A stretch of 16,845 nt of DNA from Scatosoma sp045654025 (GCA_045654025.1 JAZOMO010000016.1:1-16845), one strand, 5' to 3'; shown: positions 4,876 through 13,398, numbered from the stretch's first letter. Notes: generated from the letters alone by a model not told the origin. Translations and numbers: made by a program.

Positions 4876-6876
4876 TTATTCCAGCTCAAACGCACCCGTA
4901 TACAGCTGATAATACGTGCCCCTTTCGGCAATCAACTGTTCGTGCGTACCGCGTTCGATAATTCTTCCGTGATCGAGCACCATAATCGCATCCGAGTTCA
5001 TAACCGTCGACAATCTATGCGCGATGACGAACACCGTTCTGCCCTTCATCAGCTGGTCCATACCTCCTTGTACGAGCGCCTCGGTACGGGTGTCGATGGA
5101 AGAGGTTGCCTCGTCCAAAATCATGACGGGCGCATCCGCAACTTCCGCACGCGCGATAGACAGAAGCTGTCTTTGCCCCTGCGAAAGATTTGCGCCGTTG
5201 TTGGTCAGCATCGTATCATATCCCTCAGGCAAACGGGTGATAAAGTCGTGCGCGTTGGCAAGCTTTGCCGCCTCGATACACTCCTCGTCGGTAGCATCCA
5301 GTCTGCCGTAGCGAATGTTCTCCATTACCGTACCCGTAAACAGGTTGGTATCCTGCAAAACAATCCCGAGCGAACGGCGAAGGTCCGCCTTTTTAATCTT
5401 GTTGATATTGATACCGTCGTAACGGATTTTTCCGTCCGCAATATCGTAGAAACGGTTGATGAGGTTGGTGATGGTCGTCTTCCCTGCGCCCGTTGCGCCA
5501 ACGAAGGCAATCTTCTGCCCAGGACGCGCGTACAGCGTGACGTCCGTGAGTACCTGCTTTTCAGGCACGTAGCCAAAGTCCACCTCTTCCATGACGATAT
5601 CCCCTTTGAGCTCCGTATAGGTCGTGGTTCCCTCAGCTTTGTGGTAGTGTTTCCAAGCCCAAACGCCCGTTCTTTGCTTGCTTTCGGTAAGCTCGCCGTT
5701 TTCGTCCTGCTTTGCGTACACCAGCTCTACGTAGCCGTCGTCCACCTCAGGCTCTTCGTCCATCAGGGTAAAGATACGGCTTGCGCCGGCAAGCCCCATC
5801 GCCACCATCGACACCTGCTGGGACATCTGGTTGACGATTTGCGCAAAGTTACGAGATACGCCCAAGAACGCTATGATAACGCCAAGCCCCAACGCTTCGC
5901 CGCCCGTAAACAGACTGGCAAAGCCGTAATTTTGCACGTTCAGCGAATAGAGCAAAGCGCCCACAATCGCAAGCAGAACGTAGTTAAAGTTGCCGATATT
6001 ACCCAAAATAGGACCAAGGATATTCGCGTAACGATGCGCGCGCTCACCGTCCCTAAACAGGTTTTTATTCAGCACGTCAAAATCCTTCTTCGCCTGTTCT
6101 TCATGCGTAAAGACTTTTACGACCTTCTGCCCCTTCATCATCTCTTCAACAAAGCCTTCCAGCGATGCCAACGACGATTGTTGCGCCACCATATACTTTG
6201 CGCTGCCGCCGCCGATTTTCTTGACGACAAAACTCATAACGACGGTACTACACAGCACCACCAAGGAAAGCCAAAAGCTGTACGTCAGCATGAGTCCCAC
6301 CGACAGCACAAGGGTCAGCGTGTTGCTACAAAGGTTGGGCAAGCTCTGTCCGATAATCTGTCGCACCGCATCCGTGTCGTTGGTATAGTTACTCATGATA
6401 TCGCCATGAGCGTGCGTGTCGAAGTACTTGATCGGCAAGGTCTGCATCTTGGCAAACATTTCTTCACGGATATGATAGAGCGTGCCTTGCGTAATCACCG
6501 CCATAATCCGCTGATAGAAGAAGGAGGAGATAACGACCAGCGAATAGACTGTCGCCATCATCACAATCAGCCCTATTAGCCTCTGCGAAATCTCGTCGGT
6601 TATACCGCCTGCATCTAATGCCGGCGTGATAACTTTGTCCACGACTTGTTGCATATAGAAGGAGGATACGAGGCTCCCTGCCGCGGAAAATACAAGACAG
6701 AACGCCACCAAAAGCAACCGCCATTTGTAGTATTTGAGCAACAGTTTCATCAACCGCCCAAAAGTGCCTTTTTTAATCGCGCCCTTAGGAGGCCTCATCG
6801 CCCGACCACGCATCGGGCCCTTGGGCATCGCTCCGCCAGGTTTCATCGCCATTGTAGGTTTCGTTGCCGTTGCCAT
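4876..6876 (-). CDS. ABC exporter half-transporter, catalytically canonical subunit
   Basis: 666 residues: a type I exporter membrane domain (six helices between about 50 and 345) fused to a nucleotide-binding domain. Walker A GATGAGKT (460-467), Walker B MILDE with catalytic Glu589, and H-loop His620 are intact. The signature is LSQGQ (564-568), where the second Gly of LSGGQ is Gln. The N-terminus (1-36) is rich in Met, Pro, Gly, Lys and Arg. Between the domains lies an extra segment (about 376-420, with WAWKHYHKAEG) often seen in this Firmicutes subfamily. It overlaps the partner gene by one base (TAATG), so the two are probably translationally coupled and form a heterodimer of the BmrCD/LmrCD or TM287/288 type. 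The substrate cannot be told; drugs, lipids or peptides are possible. Confidence 0.9.
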   Translation of the reverse strand: MATATKPTMAMKPGGAMPKGPMRGRAMRPPKGAIKKGTFGRLMKLLLKYYKWRLLLVAFCLVFSAAGSLVSSFYMQQVVDKVITPALDAGGITDEISQRLIGLIVMMATVYSLVVISSFFYQRIMAVITQGTLYHIREEMFAKMQTLPIKYFDTHAHGDIMSNYTNDTDAVRQIIGQSLPNLCSNTLTLVLSVGLMLTYSFWLSLVVLCSTVVMSFVVKKIGGGSAKYMVAQQSSLASLEGFVEEMMKGQKVVKVFTHEEQAKKDFDVLNKNLFRDGERAHRYANILGPILGNIGNFNYVLLAIVGALLYSLNVQNYGFASLFTGGEALGLGVIIAFLGVSRNFAQIVNQMSQQVSMVAMGLAGASRIFTLMDEEPEVDDGYVELVYAKQDENGELTESKQRTGVWAWKHYHKAEGTTTYTELKGDIVMEEVDFGYVPEKQVLTDVTLYARPGQKIAFVGATGAGKTTITNLINRFYDIADGKIRYDGININKIKKADLRRSLGIVLQDTNLFTGTVMENIRYGRLDATDEECIEAAKLANAHDFITRLPEGYDTMLTNNGANLSQGQRQLLSIARAEVADAPVMILDEATSSIDTRTEALVQGGMDQLMKGRTVFVIAHRLSTVMNSDAIMVLDHGRIIERGTHEQLIAERGTYYQLYTGAFELE

Positions 6877-8681
6877 TACGCCTCACCCCCTTCCGTTTCT
6901 TCGGGGGCATCCGTTTTACCCTTCGTCTGCGCATCGTATATTTCCTTATATACGCCGCCCTGCGCCATCAACTGCGCGTGCGTGCCCATTTCCAAAATCT
7001 TACCGCCATCCAGCACCACAATCTTATCCGCATGCTCCACGGATGCCACGCGCTGAGCGATGATAATCTTCGTCGTATCGGGGATTTCCTCCGCGAACGC
7101 CATACGAATGAGTGCATCCGTCTTGGTGTCCACCGCAGAGGTACTATCGTCCAAGATAAGGATTTTCGGCTTACGCAAAATCGCCCTTGCGATACAAAGT
7201 CTCTGCTTTTGACCGCCGGAAACGTTCGTACCGCCCTGCTCGATATAGGTATCGTAGCCGTCGGGGAAGGCGGAGATAAAGTCGTGCGCCTGCGCCAGCT
7301 TGCAGACACGGACAAGCTCTTCGTCGCTTGCCTCAGGGTTACCCCAACGCAAGTTTTCCTTAATCGTACCCGAGAAGAGAACGTTCTTTTGTAAGACGAC
7401 AGAAACCTCTTTCCTCAAAACGTCGAGGTCGTAATCCTTGACGTTGACACCGCCGACGTAGACTGTACCTTCCGTCGCATCGTATAGACGGGGAATCAGC
7501 TGGATTAGGGTTGTCTTCGACGAGCCCGTACCCCCTAAAACACCCACCGTTTCGCCCGATTCTATCGTCAAGTCAATGTCGTCCAAAGCGTACTTGCTTG
7601 CCGTAGAAGAATACTTAAAGCGCACGTCTTCAAAGCGGATAGAGCCGTCCTTCACCTCGGTCGTCGCATTTTCAGGGCTGACGATATCCGATTCGCAATT
7701 CAAAACTTCCGCAATACGTCTGCCGCCCTCAATGGACATGGAGAGCATGACGAAAATCATCGAGAACATCATGAGGCACGACAGCATTTGAACCCCGTAG
7801 GAAATGAGTGCCGACAGCTGTCCTTTGCCAAATCCAGGGTATGCCGCCCAGAAATTCGGGTTAATGATTGCATACGCCGCAAATGCTGAAATCATAATCG
7901 AGGCAAAATTGATAAACAAGGTCATGATCGGGCCGTTGAGCGCAATCACCTTTTCCGCACGCGTAAAGTTATCGCGCACTTCCCCTGCCGCCTTTTTGAA
8001 TTTCTCCGTTTCATGGTCTTCACGGACGAAGGCCTTTACCACGCGGATACCGCCGACGTTTTCCTGTACCGATTCGTTCAAAGCGTCGTACTTTTTGAAA
8101 ATCTTTTTAAAGTACGGCATTACAAACCGCATCAAGCTGATGATAATCGCCGCCAAGAACGGAACGATTACCACGAAAATCCACGCCAGCTTGGGGTTGA
8201 TCGTAAAGCTCATAATAATGGCGAAGATGAACTGCAAAGGCACGCGCACCACGATACGCAGACACATCTGAAAGGCCATCTGCACGTTGGCAACGTCCGT
8301 CGTCATTCTCGTCACCAGCGACGAGGAAGAAAACTTATCCACGTTCGAGAAGGAAAAACGCTGCACTTTGTAAAAGAGGTCATGGCGAAGATTTGTCGCG
8401 AAGCCGCAACCAGCGGACGCCGCAAAGCGCCCCGCCAAAACACCGCTGGTCAGCGATACCGCCGCCAGCCCCAGCAGAATTAACCCGTACTTTAATACCA
8501 CCTGCAAGGCCGCATCAGCCGTAAGCGGGGGCAGGTCGGACGGAACGTCAATCGCCGTAATCAGTTTCGCCATAAAAAAGGGAATCAAACATTCGCAAAG
8601 CGCCTCCAACACCATAAATATGGGGGTGATGATGGCAGGCTTTTTGTATTCGCGAACGCTTTTTAATAAGGTCTTGACCAT
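6876..8681 (-). CDS. ABC exporter half-transporter, degenerate-site subunit
   Basis: 601 residues: six-helix exporter membrane domain (about 15-325), then a nucleotide-binding domain. Walker A reads GGTGSSKT (383-390), with Ser where the last Gly is usual. The residue after Walker B Asp511 is Asp512 instead of the catalytic Glu, and the H-loop His is Gln543 (IIIAQR). Its signature VSGGQ (487-491) is normal. Paired with the downstream subunit this gives one competent site (partner Walker motifs plus this signature) and one degenerate site, the known pattern of heterodimeric ABC exporters. The start follows AGGAG by 5 nt and a strong promoter. It is first in a two-gene operon ending at the 4831-4858 terminator. 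Confidence 0.9.
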   Translation of the reverse strand: MVKTLLKSVREYKKPAIITPIFMVLEALCECLIPFFMAKLITAIDVPSDLPPLTADAALQVVLKYGLILLGLAAVSLTSGVLAGRFAASAGCGFATNLRHDLFYKVQRFSFSNVDKFSSSSLVTRMTTDVANVQMAFQMCLRIVVRVPLQFIFAIIMSFTINPKLAWIFVVIVPFLAAIIISLMRFVMPYFKKIFKKYDALNESVQENVGGIRVVKAFVREDHETEKFKKAAGEVRDNFTRAEKVIALNGPIMTLFINFASIMISAFAAYAIINPNFWAAYPGFGKGQLSALISYGVQMLSCLMMFSMIFVMLSMSIEGGRRIAEVLNCESDIVSPENATTEVKDGSIRFEDVRFKYSSTASKYALDDIDLTIESGETVGVLGGTGSSKTTLIQLIPRLYDATEGTVYVGGVNVKDYDLDVLRKEVSVVLQKNVLFSGTIKENLRWGNPEASDEELVRVCKLAQAHDFISAFPDGYDTYIEQGGTNVSGGQKQRLCIARAILRKPKILILDDSTSAVDTKTDALIRMAFAEEIPDTTKIIIAQRVASVEHADKIVVLDGGKILEMGTHAQLMAQGGVYKEIYDAQTKGKTDAPEETEGGEA

Positions 8682-8714
8682 ATTTACTCCTATTTCGTCT
8701 TATTTTCACCGAGT

Positions 8715-8744
8715 ATTATAAAACTTGCCTACGGCAAATGTCAA
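8715..8744 (-). promoter_or_regulatory. Consensus promoter of the ABC operon with palindromic spacer
   Basis: Minus strand: TTGACA (8739-8744), 18-bp spacer, TATAAT (8715-8720), both boxes perfect. The spacer holds the palindrome TTGCC-TAC-GGCAA (8725-8737 on the plus strand), placed where a repressor or MerR-type regulator could bind. No regulator gene is adjacent. Confidence 0.85.
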
Positions 8745-8807
8745 GCAATCTCCCCCTTTGCTCTCCAACTTTTCACAAAACTTTTATTTTTTGCCTATTT
8801 TCGACAA

Positions 8808-10364
8808 TTAGAGCAACGGCTCAAAAATCCGCAGAATCGTGTCTATCACCTTTCCGAAAAAGCTTCGTTTCGTATCCGCAAGTCCGCATTCTTTGGACAC
8901 TAAAAACATCTGCTCGAAATCCTCTCTTATCTCGCGAACGCACTCGTCACCTTGAAAATATACCATATTTTCAAAGTGCAGGTATAGACTTCGATAATCG
9001 TAGTTGGTCGTCCCTACGACCGCCGCACCGTCGGAAAGAGTCATCTTCGCATGCAGAAACCCGGGGGTGTATTCGTAAATCTTCACCCCTGCGCGAAGTA
9101 GCCTTTCATAGTTGGCTCTTGTCAAACGGTACACCATTTTTTTGTCGGGAATCCCCGGCGTCAAAATACGCACGTCCACCCCTCGCATCGCCGCCAAACA
9201 AAGCGCCGTCCGCAACGCCTCGTCCAACACCAAATAGGGGGTAGTGATATAGAGGTACTCCTTCGCCCTACAAATCATCTCCAAATACACCGCCTCGGAA
9301 GTGCGCACCTCGTCCAAGGGAGTGTCCGCGCAGGGAATGATAAAAGCCCCCGTATTCCCAAACGCAGGCGACTGCAGGTAGTCCTCCACTTTCAGCGTAG
9401 GCTCTTTCAGCGCCACCCAAGTCTCCAAAAAGGCTTTCGTCATCGAACGCACCGCCTCTCCCTTCACGCAAACGCCCGCGTCCTTCCAGTAGCCAAACCG
9501 TTTTTTCTCGTCAATATACTCGTCTGCGATATTGATACCGCCCGTAAATCCGACCTTTCCGTCCACAATAAAAATTTTTCTATGGTCGCGGTGGTTATAA
9601 CGAGCGCTAAAAATGGGATATACTTTATTAAAAGCAAGACAGCGTATGTTTTCGTGCAGGCTCTCCAAGTACCGCGCATACCGAGGCGGCAGGGAAAACA
9701 TCGACCCAAAATCATCGTAAATGATTTTTATTTGCACGCCTTCCTCCGCTTTTTCTAAGAGGAGCTTTAACAGCTCTCTCCACATCGTACCGCCGGCAAG
9801 GATAAAGTATTCCATCAGGACAAACTTCTCCGCTTTTTGCAGGCTATCCAGCATAGCGGCAAACATCTCTTTCCCCGTCGGGTAATAGACGACCTCGCCG
9901 TCCGTGTACGTCGGATAGCCCAATTTCCCCAGCAGCGTAGACATTTCATCCGCATCGCTTTGCTCCGCCCCACAAGCCCCCTGCCAGCCCGACAAAGCAA
10001 CCTCTGCGGCGGCGTACCTTCTGCGAAGAAGGATGGTAGGCTTTCCGTTCCCGTACAATAGATACATGGGCACGCCCACGACGGGCGCAAGCAACAGTAA
10101 AATAATCCACAGCGTACGCGTAGGATGACGTTGCTCTCTACCCGCCAAGTAGACGACGTACAGCATGGAAAGCACGCCCACCGCAAGTTGCCACAGCCAC
10201 CCGAATTCGGTGTTCAATAGTAATGCGATAGAAACGCCCAACTGCAACAGCGACAAGAGAATACACGCGATGGCGCGATTGTAGACGATTGCCTTATATC
10301 TTCGGTTGTTGTCCAAGGTCTTCTCAACCCATTTCCGTTTGCGTTGATCTAGCTTTTTGCCCAT
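8808..10364 (-). CDS. cls: Cardiolipin synthase, phospholipase D family
   Basis: 518 residues, typical length. Two or three N-terminal membrane helices (about 30-51, 58-74 and 84-104) precede two phospholipase D domains. The catalytic HxKxxxxD motifs are H261-K263-D268 (HRKIFIVD, followed by GFTGGINIADEY) and H438-K440-D445 (HAKMTLSD, followed by GTTNYDYRS). It joins two phosphatidylglycerol molecules into cardiolipin plus glycerol at the membrane. The start ATG is preceded by a GGGGGA SD. It stands alone: divergent from rubrerythrin upstream and separated from the ABC operon by that operon's own promoter. No clear terminator was found after it. Confidence 0.93.
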   Translation of the reverse strand: MGKKLDQRKRKWVEKTLDNNRRYKAIVYNRAIACILLSLLQLGVSIALLLNTEFGWLWQLAVGVLSMLYVVYLAGREQRHPTRTLWIILLLLAPVVGVPMYLLYGNGKPTILLRRRYAAAEVALSGWQGACGAEQSDADEMSTLLGKLGYPTYTDGEVVYYPTGKEMFAAMLDSLQKAEKFVLMEYFILAGGTMWRELLKLLLEKAEEGVQIKIIYDDFGSMFSLPPRYARYLESLHENIRCLAFNKVYPIFSARYNHRDHRKIFIVDGKVGFTGGINIADEYIDEKKRFGYWKDAGVCVKGEAVRSMTKAFLETWVALKEPTLKVEDYLQSPAFGNTGAFIIPCADTPLDEVRTSEAVYLEMICRAKEYLYITTPYLVLDEALRTALCLAAMRGVDVRILTPGIPDKKMVYRLTRANYERLLRAGVKIYEYTPGFLHAKMTLSDGAAVVGTTNYDYRSLYLHFENMVYFQGDECVREIREDFEQMFLVSKECGLADTKRSFFGKVIDTILRIFEPLL

Positions 10365-10398
10365 AAAATCCCCCGAAACAGTCTATATTTATATTCAT

Positions 10399-10425
10399 AT
10401 TATATCGCAAAAAGGCAAAAAGCAA
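10399..10425 (-). promoter_or_regulatory. Probable promoter for cls
   Basis: Minus strand: perfect TATAAT (10399-10404) 35 bases before the cls ATG. The best -35 candidate TTGCTT (10420-10425) is only 15 bp away, shorter than ideal, so the -35 assignment is uncertain. Confidence 0.5.
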
Positions 10426-10474
10426 CCCTTTTCCACTTTCTGGAAAAAATTTTCAACTTTTTTTCACAAAACTA

Positions 10475-10503
10475 TTGACAAAGCTTTTTGGATATGCTAA
10501 TAT
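10475..10503 (+). promoter_or_regulatory. SigmaA-type promoter for rubrerythrin
   Basis: TTGACA (10475-10480), 17-bp spacer, TAATAT (10498-10503) with an extended-minus-10 TG just before it. The ~65-base leader contains two direct copies of TAATAAGAA (10529-10537 and 10545-10553) and the small palindrome TTAG-TC-CTAA (10522-10531). One of these could be the site of a peroxide or iron sensor such as PerR or Fur, but neither matches a consensus convincingly. Confidence 0.75.
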
Positions 10504-10575
10504 ATAAACAGTTAATGAAACTTAGTCCTAATAAGAATGAGTTTTAATAAGAAAATTGTAAAGAGGTAAAAAATT

Positions 10576-11214
10576 ATGAAGTATGTATGTAAAGTATGCG
10601 GTTACGTTCACGAAGGCGAAGGTGCAATCGACACCTGCCCCAAATGCAAGCAGACCAACGTATTTGAAAAGGTAAACCCCTTGAAGGGCACGAAGACGGA
10701 AGCGAACTTGAAGGAAGCTTTCGCAGGCGAATCGCAGGCAAGAAACAAGTACACCTACTTTGCTTCCAAGGCAAAGAAGGAAGGTTTCGTGCAGATCGCA
10801 GCTCTGTTTGAAGAAACCGCGAAGAACGAACAGGAACACGCAAAGATTTGGTACAAGCTGTTGAACGGCGGCGCTATCTCCTCCACCGCAGAAAACCTGT
10901 TGGATGCGGCTTTGGGTGAAAACTACGAATGGACGGATATGTACGCAGGCTTTGCTAAGACGGCAAGAGAAGAAGGCTTTGAAGACATCGCCGTATTGTT
11001 CGAAGGCGTTGCGGCAATCGAAAAGGAACACGAAGAAAGATACAGAAAGCTTCTTTCCAACGTACAGAACAAGCTTGTCTTCTCTAAGGACGGCGACGCT
11101 GTATGGCAGTGTTCGAACTGCGGCCACATCGTGGTTGGCAAAGCAGCACCCGACGTATGCCCTATCTGTGCACACCCTCAAGCATACTTCCAGGTAAGAG
11201 CGGAAAACTATTAA
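10576..11214 (+). CDS. rbr: Rubrerythrin with rubredoxin-like knuckles at both ends
   Basis: 212 residues. Residues 1-26 carry a rubredoxin-like knuckle with C5, C8, C21 and C24 (CKVCGYV and CPKC). Residues 40-165 are a ferritin-like four-helix bundle with diiron ligand motifs GESQARNKY (51-59), EETAKNEQEHAK (79-90) and EGVAAIEKEHEE (143-154). Residues 176-205 are a second rubredoxin domain with C179, C182, C195 and C198. Rubrerythrins reduce hydrogen peroxide in the cytoplasm of anaerobes, with electrons passing through the FeCys4 site to the diiron centre. The common form has only the C-terminal rubredoxin and the reverse form only the N-terminal one; this one has both. It is the only plus-strand gene in the window, with its own promoter, an AGAGG SD and a terminator. 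Confidence 0.93.
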   Translation: MKYVCKVCGYVHEGEGAIDTCPKCKQTNVFEKVNPLKGTKTEANLKEAFAGESQARNKYTYFASKAKKEGFVQIAALFEETAKNEQEHAKIWYKLLNGGAISSTAENLLDAALGENYEWTDMYAGFAKTAREEGFEDIAVLFEGVAAIEKEHEERYRKLLSNVQNKLVFSKDGDAVWQCSNCGHIVVGKAAPDVCPICAHPQAYFQVRAENY

Positions 11215-11241
11215 TTACAAATCCCAACCTCCAGAATATAA

Positions 11242-11269
11242 AAAACCCGACGGAATACCGTCGGGTTTT
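11242..11269. terminator. Bidirectional terminator between rbr and the lipoprotein gene
   Basis: AAAACCCGACGG (11242-11253) and CCGTCGGGTTTT (11258-11269) form a perfect 12-bp stem with loop AATA. The A/T flanks give a U tract in both directions, serving the two convergent genes. Confidence 0.92.
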
Positions 11270-11288
11270 GCTTTTGGTTATGGGAATA

Positions 11289-12896
11289 TTATAATTTATA
11301 GAAATTGTAGTAGGAATACACTTCGTAGAAAAGCCATGCGTTTCTTTCCGAATCAGCAAAATTTACTTCTTCGCCACCCGTCTTGTTTTCCCATTTCGCC
11401 GTATCATACGTCCTATACCAAGTCGTAGTATCGTTAAAGGTAACGTTCTCCAAGCTATCACATCCTTCGAACGCATACGCCCCGATGCTTGTCACGCTTT
11501 CCCCAACGACCACGCCAAATAAGTCATCACAATTATAAAACGCATACGGATTGATTTTTGTAACATACGAAGGCAAAACCACGTTCCGCGCCGTGCCCAT
11601 ATACGCCACCAAAACCCCTTCCGAGCCCTCCATATAGACGATGCATCCGCTATCGTTGATCAGCTGGCTTTCCGTTATACCACTATCACTATTGTATACC
11701 GCCAACGCGTAATAGCCTACTCTACCGTGAGCTTCATCGCCCTTTTGCACCGTGATATAGGCGGATTTATTGATTACCTCTACAAGCTTACAACATTCAG
11801 CGAAGGCATCCGTACCGATACTCCTCACGCCGCCGCCAAGCGCCACGCTTATTAAACTGCTGCAACAATAGAACGCCTCGTCACCGATATAAGTCACGCT
11901 GTCGGGAATTTCCACGCTGGTCAAATGGTCGCGTCCAGAGAATGCCGAAGCCGCAATTTCTGTCACGGATACGCCGTTATAGGTTTTGGCGATACGCACG
12001 TGTGTTGCCGTACCATCATAGCCTACCACCAACGCCTTTCCATCCACCACTTCATAGACAATCCCTTCTGTCGCGCCAATCGAAAAATTGCAAATCAAGC
12101 AATTTCCATCGCCATCGTCGATGTGTTCTTCCTTACCCTTTACAGCGTCGCAAGCCGCGCAATCATACCAATGATAGGAATTGTCGGTGCTGTATTCTTC
12201 CACCCAAGAATGGGGAATGGCAGGCGTATAATTACATTCTTCCACATCGCCGCAAAGACCACAGGTCATTGTATCATAGCCTTCTCCTCTGCAGGTAGGC
12301 GCAGTGGTGACGATGGTAAAATCATGCGCAAACGGGATTTCTTCATAAGTAGAATAATCACAGCCCTCTCTTTTGCAGGTTACGTATTCTTCCCAGCCGA
12401 TTTCCGTGCAAGTAGCTTCCTGCGCCTCGTGTGTTATTTCATCATGCCCAAGCGCAGGGATTTCCTCATACGTGGAATAATCGCACCCCTCTCTTTTGCA
12501 GGCTGCGTATTCCTCCCAGCCGATTTCCGTGCAAGTAGCTTCCTGCGCCTCGTGCGTTATTTCGTCATGACCAAGCGCAGGGATTTCCTCATACGTGGAA
12601 TAATCGCACCCCTCTCTTTTGCAGGCTACGTATTCTTCCCAGCCGATTTCCGTGCAGGTAGCCTCTTGTGCCTCGTGCGTTATTTCGTCATGCCCAAGCG
12701 CAGGGATTTCTTCTTCGTAGGTATCACCGCAATCGCAGGCATAGGTCGTTTTGCCCTTTTCCGTGCAAGTTGCTTCCTTCGTGATTTTAGAGGTATAGGT
12801 ATGCGTATGCCCTTCTCCGCGGCAAGCGGAAAGACCGAACGCACACACTGCCGTCGCCGCGATTGATAATAGTAAGGACACAATTTTCTTTTTCAT
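11289..12896 (-). CDS. Surface lipoprotein with Cys-rich tandem repeats and BspA-type leucine-rich repeats
   Basis: 535 residues. A lipoprotein signal peptide (MKKKIVSLLL start, lipobox LSAC with Cys25) predicts lipid anchoring on the outer face of the membrane. Residues 32-63 are a diverged first repeat. Residues 64-186 are three nearly identical 41-residue units, each with ATCTEIGWEEY, CKREGCDYSTYEE and IPALGHDE. Residues 187-275 hold further CxxC-containing degenerate units (TCGLC, CAAC, CLIC). From about 300 to 490 are LRR_5/BspA repeats such as TEIAASAFSG, SVTYIGDEAF and VTSIGAYAFEGC. No LPXTG anchor is present. BspA-type proteins often mediate adhesion, but the ligand here is unknown. 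It has its own promoter and a terminator shared with rbr. Confidence 0.88.
   Translation of the reverse strand: MKKKIVSLLLSIAATAVCAFGLSACRGEGHTHTYTSKITKEATCTEKGKTTYACDCGDTYEEEIPALGHDEITHEAQEATCTEIGWEEYVACKREGCDYSTYEEIPALGHDEITHEAQEATCTEIGWEEYAACKREGCDYSTYEEIPALGHDEITHEAQEATCTEIGWEEYVTCKREGCDYSTYEEIPFAHDFTIVTTAPTCRGEGYDTMTCGLCGDVEECNYTPAIPHSWVEEYSTDNSYHWYDCAACDAVKGKEEHIDDGDGNCLICNFSIGATEGIVYEVVDGKALVVGYDGTATHVRIAKTYNGVSVTEIAASAFSGRDHLTSVEIPDSVTYIGDEAFYCCSSLISVALGGGVRSIGTDAFAECCKLVEVINKSAYITVQKGDEAHGRVGYYALAVYNSDSGITESQLINDSGCIVYMEGSEGVLVAYMGTARNVVLPSYVTKINPYAFYNCDDLFGVVVGESVTSIGAYAFEGCDSLENVTFNDTTTWYRTYDTAKWENKTGGEEVNFADSERNAWLFYEVYSYYNFYKL
12339..12707 (-). repeat. Three 123-bp in-frame tandem repeats in the lipoprotein gene
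   Basis: Units at 12585-12707, 12462-12584 and 12339-12461 encode residues 64-104, 105-145 and 146-186. The protein copies differ at only two positions of the motif YVAC (YVAC, YAAC, YVTC), and the DNA is nearly as conserved, indicating recent duplication or gene conversion. Copy number could vary by slippage or recombination without shifting the frame. Confidence 0.92.
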
Positions 12897-12935
12897 ATTT
12901 CTCTACGCCTATAAAGAAGTTTTATCTTTGCCACT

Positions 12936-12964
12936 ATTATATCATTTCCCCCAGTTTTCGTCAA
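12936..12964 (-). promoter_or_regulatory. SigmaA-type promoter for the lipoprotein gene
   Basis: Minus strand: TTGACG (12959-12964), 17-bp spacer, perfect TATAAT (12936-12941), 39 bases before the ATG. Confidence 0.82.
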
Positions 12965-12996
12965 TAGAATTTTTGATAAAACCTTTTTTTATACAA

Positions 12997-13027
12997 AAAA
13001 GCGGCTTGTTTTTCGCAAGCCGCTTTT
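12997..13027 (-). terminator. Terminator at the end of the trmFO-hslVU-hisS-trx run
   Basis: AAAAGCGGCTTG (12997-13008) and CAAGCCGCTTTT (13016-13027) form a perfect 12-bp stem with a 7-nt loop. On the minus strand it runs into six T residues. It lies 29 bases after the trx stop codon. Confidence 0.92.
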
Positions 13028-13056
13028 ACGATTAAGTTATATCACAGAGCCTATAA

Positions 13057-13371
13057 TTACAATACGCTTTTGATAAATTCTTCGGTCTGTTCCGCAGGTA
13101 CGAAGCCAAGCTGGTTTGCCACCGCTTTGCCGCCCTTGAACGCAATCACGTTGGGGATATTCGTAATCCCGTGCTCGATTGCCGCTTCACGGCTGTCGTC
13201 TACGTCCACCTTGACAAACACCGCTTTGCCTGCGTAAGCTTCAGAAAGCTCCTCTAAAATGGGCGCAAGCATTCTGCAAGGGCCACACCAAGTCGCGGAA
13301 AAATCCACGAATACGGGGACTTCCGATACCGCAATCAAATCCTTCAATTCTTGACTATTTACCACTTTCAT
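13057..13371 (-). CDS. trxA: Thioredoxin
   Basis: 104 residues, a complete single thioredoxin domain. The active site WCGPC gives C29 and C32, and the buried Asp is in VFVDFSATW. The cis-proline is P73 in TNIPNVIAF, where Asn replaces the more usual Thr after the proline. A cytoplasmic protein-disulfide reductase recycled by thioredoxin reductase, which is not in the window. The start follows GGAGG and lies 27 bases after the hisS stop, so it is probably cotranscribed with hisS and is the last gene before a strong terminator. Which of the cell's thioredoxins this is cannot be decided. Confidence 0.95.
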   Translation of the reverse strand: MKVVNSQELKDLIAVSEVPVFVDFSATWCGPCRMLAPILEELSEAYAGKAVFVKVDVDDSREAAIEHGITNIPNVIAFKGGKAVANQLGFVPAEQTEEFIKSVL

Positions 13372-13398
13372 TTTCCTTTCCTCCGTCGTTAGTATTGA

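Noticed and set aside
4681..6579. A 632-codon open frame on the plus strand opposite the ABC exporter gene
   Set aside because: It lies wholly antisense to genes with clear conserved motifs (tgt start, ABC subunit), has no SD or recognisable domain, and its composition is that of a reverse-strand shadow.
12339..12707. Possible CRISPR-like array
   Set aside because: The units are contiguous 123-bp in-frame repeats with no spacers, inside a coding gene.
11925..12866. A 313-codon plus-strand frame with internal repeats
   Set aside because: The repeats are the antisense of the 123-bp tandem units in the lipoprotein gene, and there is no promoter, SD or known domain.
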